Below are positions 1-5,373 of a stretch of 5,373 nt of DNA, piece by piece; the first letter of the stretch is position 1, and each line of letters begins with the position of its first letter. Under the pieces are notes generated by a model. That model worked only from the letters and a program-made list of their open reading frames with translations, had not been told where the DNA came from and ran no database searches. The translations under genes and the position numbers were made by a program. The DNA is from an uncultured Butyrivibrio sp. (GTDB lineage Bacteria; Bacillota; Clostridia; Lachnospirales; Lachnospiraceae), in assembly GCA_947169985.1 (NCBI GenBank), contig CAMVRW010000180.1, forward strand, positions 1 to 5,373, read 5' to 3'.

Positions 1-1
1 A

Positions 2-169
2 GATGACTTTGGAGAGCCGACTTCAGAGCTTCTTCCTGCCTGGGAAAAGAGAACAGAAAGCCAGGATAAGCTACTGCAGTTTGATACGGAAGTTAAGATG
101 GTAGATGATCCCAATATGGAGATCTATAAAGTAATCGATAAGTTTATGGACAGCAGAGTATCTGAATAA
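2..169 (+). CDS. C-terminal end of a probable type B carboxylesterase (5'-truncated by window)
   Basis: An open frame runs from the window edge (first complete codon at 2) to TAA at 167-169, giving 55 residues with no internal stop. It contains LPAWEKRT, then LLQFDTEVKMVDDP, and ends in a charged helix-like tail (KVIDKFMDSRVSE). This matches the usual C-terminus of type B carboxylesterases (para-nitrobenzyl-esterase-like alpha/beta hydrolases), which have a 'LPxWPxYT...hxFD...VxxDP' pattern. The Ser-Glu-His catalytic residues would lie upstream and cannot be checked. The glp operon has its own promoter about 95 bases downstream, so this gene is probably a separate unit with no glycerol role. 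That the frame is coding is well supported; the family call is moderate, from a short conserved tail only. Confidence 0.6.
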   Translation, partial: DDFGEPTSELLPAWEKRTESQDKLLQFDTEVKMVDDPNMEIYKVIDKFMDSRVSE

Positions 170-205
170 AAAATACAAATAGTTATAATTTACAAAATCG
201 CCACC

Positions 206-224
206 TGAAATTATGCACATTTCA
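206..224. repeat. Perfect 6-bp inverted repeat, 7-bp spacer
   Basis: TGAAAT (206-211) and ATTTCA (219-224) are exact inverted copies around TATGCAC. It lies 37 bases past the upstream stop and 40 bases before the -35 of the next promoter. No T-tract follows, so it is a poor intrinsic terminator; the symmetric form would suit a dimeric repressor or activator site. A 6-bp repeat in AT-rich DNA can arise by chance. Confidence 0.25.
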
Positions 225-243
225 CAAAGAATATCAAAAAATC

Positions 244-257
244 AGGAAACGTTTTAT
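244..257. promoter_or_regulatory. Candidate cre (catabolite-repression) site
   Basis: The 14-mer AGGAAACGTTTTAT, centred on the palindrome AAACGTTT (247-254), matches 11 of 14 positions of the CcpA-binding cre consensus TGWAARCGYTWNCW; positions 1, 3 and 13 disagree. It ends six bases before the -35 hexamer, where a CcpA-HPr(Ser-P) complex could affect RNA polymerase. Glycerol operons of Firmicutes are commonly under carbon catabolite repression, so the context fits. The mismatches keep this tentative. Confidence 0.33.
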
Positions 258-263
258 AACATG

Positions 264-292
264 TTGCGTTTTGCGTCTTAAAAGTCTATTAT
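264..292 (+). promoter_or_regulatory. Probable sigma-A-type promoter of the glp operon
   Basis: A -35-like TTGCGT (264-269) is separated by exactly 17 bp from a -10-like TATTAT (287-292), matching TTGACA at 4 of 6 and TATAAT at 5 of 6. Transcription would start near 299-300, leaving an untranslated leader of about 115 bases before glpP. TTGCGT is repeated at 271-276, but that copy is too close to the -10 to serve. The palindrome AACATGTT (258-265) overlaps the -35 and is centred 11 bp from AAACGTTT (247-254), about one helical turn, so an operator here is possible. Confidence 0.6.
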
Positions 293-329
293 AGATTCAT
301 GGATAGATTTTTAATTATGAACCTTAGAG

Positions 330-389
330 ATGAGAGCAAAGGGTAAGAAAGAGGGAGGACCTCTTCTTATTTCTTGCGCTCATTTTTTT
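330..389 (+). terminator. Leader intrinsic terminator, likely the GlpP antitermination target
   Basis: The arms 330-354 and 360-383 fold into a long hairpin with a five-base loop (355-359). The apical stem is GAGG/CCTC, followed by a bulged A350, then TAAGAA/TTCTTA, three G-T wobbles (341-343 with 370-372), an A-C mismatch (340/373), GCAA/TTGC, an A-G mismatch (335/378) and ATGAG/CTCAT. Seven Ts follow (383-389). This is the form of a rho-independent terminator, yet it sits about 30 bases after the predicted start of transcription and 24 bases before glpP, so it would block the whole operon unless suppressed. In Bacillus subtilis, GlpP with glycerol-3-phosphate suppresses leader terminators of glp transcripts; a similar role here is inferred from position. 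It could also stop read-through from the upstream esterase-like gene. Confidence 0.75.
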
Positions 390-413
390 ATGCCATATTT
401 TTGAGAGACTTAC

Positions 414-995
414 ATGGATAACAGAGAATTTATATCAAGGATAGAACAAACACCAATAATAGCGGCGGTTAAGGACCATGAGGGACTTGTAACAGCACTC
501 AGAGAGGATGTAGAGATCATCTTCGTGTTATACGGAGATGTCTGTACAATTTCAGAGATAGTTGACGAGATCAAAGCCGCAGGCAAAGTGGCAATGGTCC
601 ACATAGATCTGATAACAGGACTTAATAATTCAAGAGATGTTTGCGTAGACTTCATCAAAAACAACACGCAGGCAGATGGGATCATCACTACCAAGAGCAA
701 TCTCATTCCCCATGCCAAGGAACTGGGACTTAGCACAGTCCTGAGATATTTTATTCTAGACAGCATGGCACTTACAAATATTGAGAAACAGTCAAGGACA
801 TCAGGCGTTAAGCCGGATTGTATCGAGTTTCTTCCCGGAATTGTTACACCCAAGATGATCAGGAAGATCAACAAGGTCAGCAGAGTTCCGATTATAGCCG
901 GGGGACTTATTTCTGATAAGGAAGATGTTATGAACGCCCTTGATGCAGGGGCAATTGCCATTTCTTCTACCAATGAAGAAGTGTGGGGACTATAA
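414..995 (+). CDS. glpP: GlpP, glycerol operon antiterminator
   Basis: This 193-residue cytoplasmic protein is the usual length for GlpP, a TIM-barrel-type RNA-binding regulator. In B. subtilis GlpP, when bound to glycerol-3-phosphate, prevents termination in glp leader mRNAs and stabilises them. Family landmarks are in order: the N-terminal PIIAAVKD strand (about 14-21), MVHIDLITGL (61-70), the ADGIITTKS segment (87-95), a LRYFILDS strand (110-117), IEFLPGIV (137-144), VPIIAGG (158-164) and the closing DAGAIAISSTNEEVW (177-191). The late glycines (163-164) and Ser/Thr residues (184-186) sit where TIM barrels bind a phosphate, consistent with G3P sensing. The ATG at 414 has only a weak GAGAG (403-407) before it, much poorer than glpK's site, so GlpP is probably made at low level. 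An in-frame ATG at 390 is ruled out by a TGA at 402. The gene lies behind the leader terminator it presumably controls, 41 bases before glpK. Confidence 0.9.
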   Translation: MDNREFISRIEQTPIIAAVKDHEGLVTALREDVEIIFVLYGDVCTISEIVDEIKAAGKVAMVHIDLITGLNNSRDVCVDFIKNNTQADGIITTKSNLIPHAKELGLSTVLRYFILDSMALTNIEKQSRTSGVKPDCIEFLPGIVTPKMIRKINKVSRVPIIAGGLISDKEDVMNALDAGAIAISSTNEEVWGL

Positions 996-1015
996 ATACC
1001 ATTTAGACATAATGA

Positions 1016-2539
<1,524 letters not shown>

Positions 2540-2540
2540 G

Positions 2541-2568
2541 CTGTGATATAAAGATCAGTTTATATAAT
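2541..2568 (+). promoter_or_regulatory. Possible weak internal promoter with AT-rich hairpin
   Basis: In the 77-base gap after glpK a perfect -10 hexamer TATAAT (2563-2568) lies 16 bp after CTGTGA (2541-2546), which matches the -35 consensus at only 3 of 6 positions. An inverted repeat ATATAAA/TTTATAT (2546-2552 and 2559-2565, loop GATCAG) overlaps it and lacks a T-tract, so it is not a convincing terminator. It might be an mRNA processing or stability hairpin. Such AT-rich matches often occur by chance. Confidence 0.25.
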
Positions 2569-2616
2569 TGAAAGTTATAGCAAAAAGATAAGTATTAGGG
2601 AAAAGAGGAGATTATT

Positions 2617-4056
2617 ATGTTTGACGTAATTGTAATTGGTGCCGGCGTTTCCGGATGTGCGATTGCAAGACAGCTTTCACGTTATAAGGCCAGCGTATGT
2701 GTTCTTGAAAAGTGTGAAGATGTATGCGAAGGAACATCAAAGGCAAATTCAGCCATTGTTCATGCGGGCTTTGACGCTGAGGTTGGCTCGCTTATGGCTA
2801 AACTTAATGTTCGCGGAAATGAGATGATGGATGACCTTGCAAGAGATCTTGATATCCCGTTTAAGAGAAACGGATCGATGGTTGTCTGCATCCACAAGGA
2901 AGAACTTGATGGCCTTAAGACTCTATACGACAGAGGAGTTAAAAATGGTGTTAAAGGTCTTAAGATATTAAGTAGAGAAGAGGCGCTTGAGATGGAGCCA
3001 AATCTTTCCGAGAATGTTGAAGGAGCTCTTTTTGCTCCTACAGGCGGAATCATCTGCCCATTTGAACTGACTATCGCTATGGCAGAAAATGCCAATGTCA
3101 ACGGAGTGGATTTCAGATTTAACACAAGAGTTGAAGATATCAAAAAGGGCGAGGATGGCTTCTGGCACCTTAGGACCAATAATGGAGAATATGTGTCTAA
3201 ATATGTTGTAAATGCAGCCGGTGTATATGCTGACAAGATCCACAACATGGTAAGTGCAGACAAGATGCATATTATAGAAAGACGCGGAGATTATTGCCTC
3301 CTTGATAAGCAGGTTGGAGGATATGTGTCACACACTATTTTCCCTCAGCCGACTAAATATGGTAAGGGAGTACTTGTTACACCAACTGTACATGGAAATC
3401 TTCTCGTTGGACCTACAGCAATTGATATAGAGAATAAAGAGGGAACAGCTACAACAGCAGAAGGAATCGATGCTCTTACAGCCAAGGCGTCTGAGAACGT
3501 GAGAAACCTTCCTATGCGTAACGTAATTACCTCTTTTGCGGGATTACGTGCACATCTTGAAAAACATGAGTTTGTAATTGAGGAAGTTAAGGATGCACCT
3601 TGCTTTATAGATGTTGCGGGAATTGAATCCCCCGGCCTTTCTGCATCACCTGCTATCGGTGAGATGGTTGGCAATATGCTCCGTGACAAGATGAACCTTA
3701 CAGAAAAAGACAACTGGATTGGAACCAGAAAGGGCATTACAAGGACAGAAGGACTGTCTATTGAAGAGATGAATGCTCTTATCAAAGAAAATCCTGCATA
3801 TGGAACTATCGTCTGCAGATGTGAATCAATCACAGAAGGTGAAATCTTGGATGCCATTCACAGACCTTTGGGGGCAAGGTCGCTTGATGGAGTCAAGCGA
3901 AGAACCAGAGCCGGAATGGGCAGATGTCAGGCAGGCTTCTGCTCACCAAGGACAATGGAGATATTAAACAGAGAGCTTGGGCTTTCTTATGAGGAAATAA
4001 CAAAGAGTGGCGGTAAGTCAAATATCGTCATCGAGAGAACTAAAGGGGAGGTATAA
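2617..4056 (+). CDS. GlpA-like FAD-dependent oxidoreductase with BFD-type [2Fe-2S] domain
   Basis: This 479-residue soluble flavoprotein starts with an FAD-binding Rossmann motif, VIVIGAGVSGCAIAR (4-18), then VLEK (29-32) and the DAO-family segment SKANSAIVHAGFD (41-53). VVNAAG (197-202), FAGLRAH (307-313) and the FAD-closing SPGLSASPAIG (338-348) complete the catalytic domain. The C-terminus is a bacterioferritin-associated-ferredoxin-like domain with Cys400 and Cys402 (CRC), then Cys437 and Cys442 (CQAGFC), the expected ligands of a [2Fe-2S] cluster. The same BFD arrangement occurs in E. coli GlpA, so the likely role is oxidation of glycerol-3-phosphate to dihydroxyacetone phosphate. However, the catalytic domain resembles L-2-hydroxyglutarate oxidase (LhgO) more than GlpA, since the GGK(L)xTYR motif is absent and the GLR/GAR arginine after the active-site histidine is Asp53. 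AGAGGAG six bases before the ATG fixes the start. No membrane segment is evident. Family is secure; exact substrate is inferred from context. Confidence 0.85.
   Translation: MFDVIVIGAGVSGCAIARQLSRYKASVCVLEKCEDVCEGTSKANSAIVHAGFDAEVGSLMAKLNVRGNEMMDDLARDLDIPFKRNGSMVVCIHKEELDGLKTLYDRGVKNGVKGLKILSREEALEMEPNLSENVEGALFAPTGGIICPFELTIAMAENANVNGVDFRFNTRVEDIKKGEDGFWHLRTNNGEYVSKYVVNAAGVYADKIHNMVSADKMHIIERRGDYCLLDKQVGGYVSHTIFPQPTKYGKGVLVTPTVHGNLLVGPTAIDIENKEGTATTAEGIDALTAKASENVRNLPMRNVITSFAGLRAHLEKHEFVIEEVKDAPCFIDVAGIESPGLSASPAIGEMVGNMLRDKMNLTEKDNWIGTRKGITRTEGLSIEEMNALIKENPAYGTIVCRCESITEGEILDAIHRPLGARSLDGVKRRTRAGMGRCQAGFCSPRTMEILNRELGLSYEEITKSGGKSNIVIERTKGEV
4044..4051 (+). promoter_or_regulatory. Ribosome binding site inside the preceding gene's end
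   Basis: AGGGGAGG lies within the last codons of the GlpA-like gene, ten bases before the ATG at 4062, and the stop (4054-4056) falls between them. This layout favours translational coupling, with ribosomes ending the first flavoprotein re-starting on the second, as suits subunits made in equal amounts. A closer TAAGGA (4054-4059) is too near the ATG to act well. Confidence 0.6.
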
Positions 4057-4061
4057 GGATC

Positions 4062-5330
4062 ATGAAGACATACGATATAGTTATAGTTGGTGGTGGTCCT
4101 GCAGGCCTTGCGGCAGCAGTTGCCGCAAAGGAGGCTGGAAATGACAGCATCCTTATCCTTGAAAGAGACCATGAACTTGGAGGTATTCTTAATCAGTGTA
4201 TTCACAATGGATTTGGCCTTCATACTTTTAAGGAGGAGCTCACAGGTCCGGAGTATGCTTACAGATTTATTAAACAGGTTGTGGATCTGGGAATAGAGTA
4301 TAAGCTTAATACAATGGTCATGGATATTGCAGAAGATAAGACTGTGACAGCCATGAACAGAGAAGACGGAATGTTCCAGATCCCTGCAAAGGCAGTTATC
4401 CTTGCTATGGGCTGCAGAGAAAGGCCTCGTGGAGCCCTTAATATTCCGGGCTACAGACCGGCCGGCATTTTCTCGGCAGGAACAGCCCAGAGACTTGTAA
4501 ACATCGAAGGCTATATGCCGGGAAGAGAAGTTGTTATCCTGGGTTCAGGTGACATAGGTCTTATCATGGCCCGCAGAATGACCCTTGAGGGAGCCAAGGT
4601 CAAGGTCGTAGCAGAGCTTATGCCATACTCTGGTGGACTTAAGAGAAATATCGTTCAGTGTCTTGATGACTACGGAATTCCTCTCAAGCTTTCACATACA
4701 GTAGTTGATATTGAGGGAAAAGAGCATGTGACAGCAGTTACTATTGCTGAGGTTGGCCCTGACAGAAAGCCTATCCCCGGAACAGAAGAAAGATATACTT
4801 GTGATACACTCCTTCTTTCCTGCGGACTTATTCCTGAGAATGAGCTTTCAAGGGCAGCAGGAGTTGAGATGAGTCCTATAACTTCAGGCCCTGTAGTTAA
4901 CGAGTCCCTTGAGACTAATATTCCCGGAGTATTTGCCTGCGGAAATGTTCTTCACGTTCATGATCTTGTTGACTATGTTTCTGAGGAAGCAAAGAGAGCA
5001 GGCCAGAATGCGGTTAAGTATATCGCTGATGGCTGCAAGGACGATAAGGGAGCTCCAGTCATAGAAGTTACTGCAACACAGGGCGCCAGATACACGGCTC
5101 CAAGTTCTATAAACGTAGATAGAATGGACGATCTTCTGACAGTCAGGTTCCGTGTCGGTGATGTTTACAAGAATTCTTTTGTAAGCGTCTATTTCGATGA
5201 TGAAAGAGTAATGCATAATCAGAAGAGAATCCTTGCTCCCGGTGAGATGGAGCAGATCATTCTGAGAAAGAGTCAGTTGCAGGAACATAAGGAAATTAAG
5301 AAGATTACCATCAAAATTGAACAGGAATGA
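4062..5330 (+). CDS. FAD/NAD(P)-binding oxidoreductase, partner of the GlpA-like subunit
   Basis: The 422-residue product has a two-dinucleotide-domain fold (Pyr_redox_2). An N-terminal FAD motif GGGPAGLAAA (10-19) is followed by LILERDHELGG (31-41), an ATG-like strand VILAMGCRERPRG (112-124), the NAD(P)-binding motif VVILGSGDIGL (157-167), and the second FAD motif TNIPGVFACGNV (285-296). The tail from about 333 is probably a small beta-rich domain. No CxxC redox disulfide is present (Cys46 and Cys118 are single), so it is not a thioredoxin-reductase-like enzyme. The CRERPRGALNIPGYRPAGIFSAG segment recalls the A-type subunits of sarcosine and opine oxidases and HcnB, which pair with a DAO-family subunit. 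Only five bases separate it from the GlpA-like gene, so it probably passes electrons between that subunit's Fe-S/FAD and NAD(P). It occupies the place of E. coli GlpB but is not clearly its orthologue. The electron acceptor is inferred. Confidence 0.82.
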   Translation: MKTYDIVIVGGGPAGLAAAVAAKEAGNDSILILERDHELGGILNQCIHNGFGLHTFKEELTGPEYAYRFIKQVVDLGIEYKLNTMVMDIAEDKTVTAMNREDGMFQIPAKAVILAMGCRERPRGALNIPGYRPAGIFSAGTAQRLVNIEGYMPGREVVILGSGDIGLIMARRMTLEGAKVKVVAELMPYSGGLKRNIVQCLDDYGIPLKLSHTVVDIEGKEHVTAVTIAEVGPDRKPIPGTEERYTCDTLLLSCGLIPENELSRAAGVEMSPITSGPVVNESLETNIPGVFACGNVLHVHDLVDYVSEEAKRAGQNAVKYIADGCKDDKGAPVIEVTATQGARYTAPSSINVDRMDDLLTVRFRVGDVYKNSFVSVYFDDERVMHNQKRILAPGEMEQIILRKSQLQEHKEIKKITIKIEQE

Positions 5331-5355
5331 TGTTAATGATCATAAGGAGACAGAT

Positions 5356-5373
5356 ATGGAGAAGAGAGAACTC
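5356..5373 (+). CDS. Start of probable DUF1667 protein (3'-truncated by window)
   Basis: Only six codons are visible (MEKREL), preceded by AAGGAGA (5344-5350) at a proper distance and 25 bases after the oxidoreductase stop. DUF1667 proteins, short cysteine-rich (predicted Fe-S) polypeptides, typically begin with M-x-K-x-E-L-T-C-I-x-C and are the usual third gene after a GlpA-like and a Pyr_redox gene pair in clostridia and Thermotogales. That a gene starts here is well supported by the ribosome binding site; the family is inferred from context plus a six-residue match. Confidence 0.6.

Noticed and set aside
184..189. TATAAT hexamer after the upstream gene
   Set aside because: No acceptable -35 lies 16-18 bp upstream (161-166 is TCTGAA), and the promoter at 264-292 is much better placed.
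390..404. Upstream in-frame ATG for glpP at 390
   Set aside because: ATG CCA TAT TTT TGA ends after four codons, so the gene must start at 414.
170..413. Riboswitch, tRNA or CRISPR structure in the long non-coding stretch
   Set aside because: Apart from the promoter, small palindromes and the terminator hairpin I see no aptamer-like conserved core, cloverleaf or spaced repeats.
2546..2565. AT-rich hairpin as a terminator after glpK
   Set aside because: The stem is only A-T pairs and no T-run follows, so it should not end transcription efficiently.
3345..3857. Minus-strand open frame (about 170 codons) within the GlpA-like gene, with others at 2760-3263 and 4884-5288
   Set aside because: These lie entirely inside well-supported genes, have low-information Ser/Leu/Ile-rich products and no convincing start context; they follow from codon bias of the + strand.

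Overview
This window looks like a chromosomal glycerol-utilisation locus from an anaerobic, low-to-moderate-GC Firmicute, most likely a Lachnospiraceae-type clostridium (a Butyrivibrio or Roseburia relative would fit). The assignment rests on a GlpP-type antiterminator (a Firmicute and Thermotogales regulator), strong purine-rich ribosome binding sites, heavy use of AGA and CTT codons, and the gene order kinase, FAD/BFD oxidoreductase, pyridine-nucleotide oxidoreductase, then probably a DUF1667 protein. The species is an inference; no rRNA or other marker gene is present.

Layout, all on the + strand. Positions 2-169 hold the end of an upstream gene, probably a type B carboxylesterase. Positions 170-413 are non-coding and carry the control region: a cre-like palindrome, a good sigma-A-type promoter (-35 at 264-269, -10 at 287-292), then a leader containing a strong hairpin and T-tract (330-389). 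This is an intrinsic terminator placed before the first gene. Then follow glpP (414-995), glpK (1037-2539), a GlpA-like FAD oxidoreductase with a C-terminal [2Fe-2S] BFD domain (2617-4056), an FAD/NAD(P) oxidoreductase (4062-5330), and the first six codons of a gene (5356 onward) whose start matches DUF1667 proteins. Gaps are short (41, 77, 5 and 25 bases) and no terminator is visible between them, so the set reads as one operon.

Likely working: glycerol is phosphorylated by GlpK to glycerol-3-phosphate (G3P). G3P is expected to be the ligand that lets GlpP suppress the leader terminator, so the substrate's own product would switch on the operon, including glpP itself. The two flavoproteins and the DUF1667 protein probably form a soluble complex that oxidises G3P (or a related 2-hydroxy compound) to dihydroxyacetone phosphate and passes electrons through FAD and Fe-S to NAD(P). 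This would differ from the membrane-bound, quinone-linked GlpABC of E. coli.

The points most worth a second look are the self-controlling terminator upstream of glpP, the lack in the GlpA-like protein of the residues that GlpD and GlpA use to grip the G3P phosphate, and the missing phosphorylatable histidine in GlpK. I found no mobile element, CRISPR array, tRNA or rRNA, and no clearly unprecedented system; the gene set is a known but biochemically poorly defined module.
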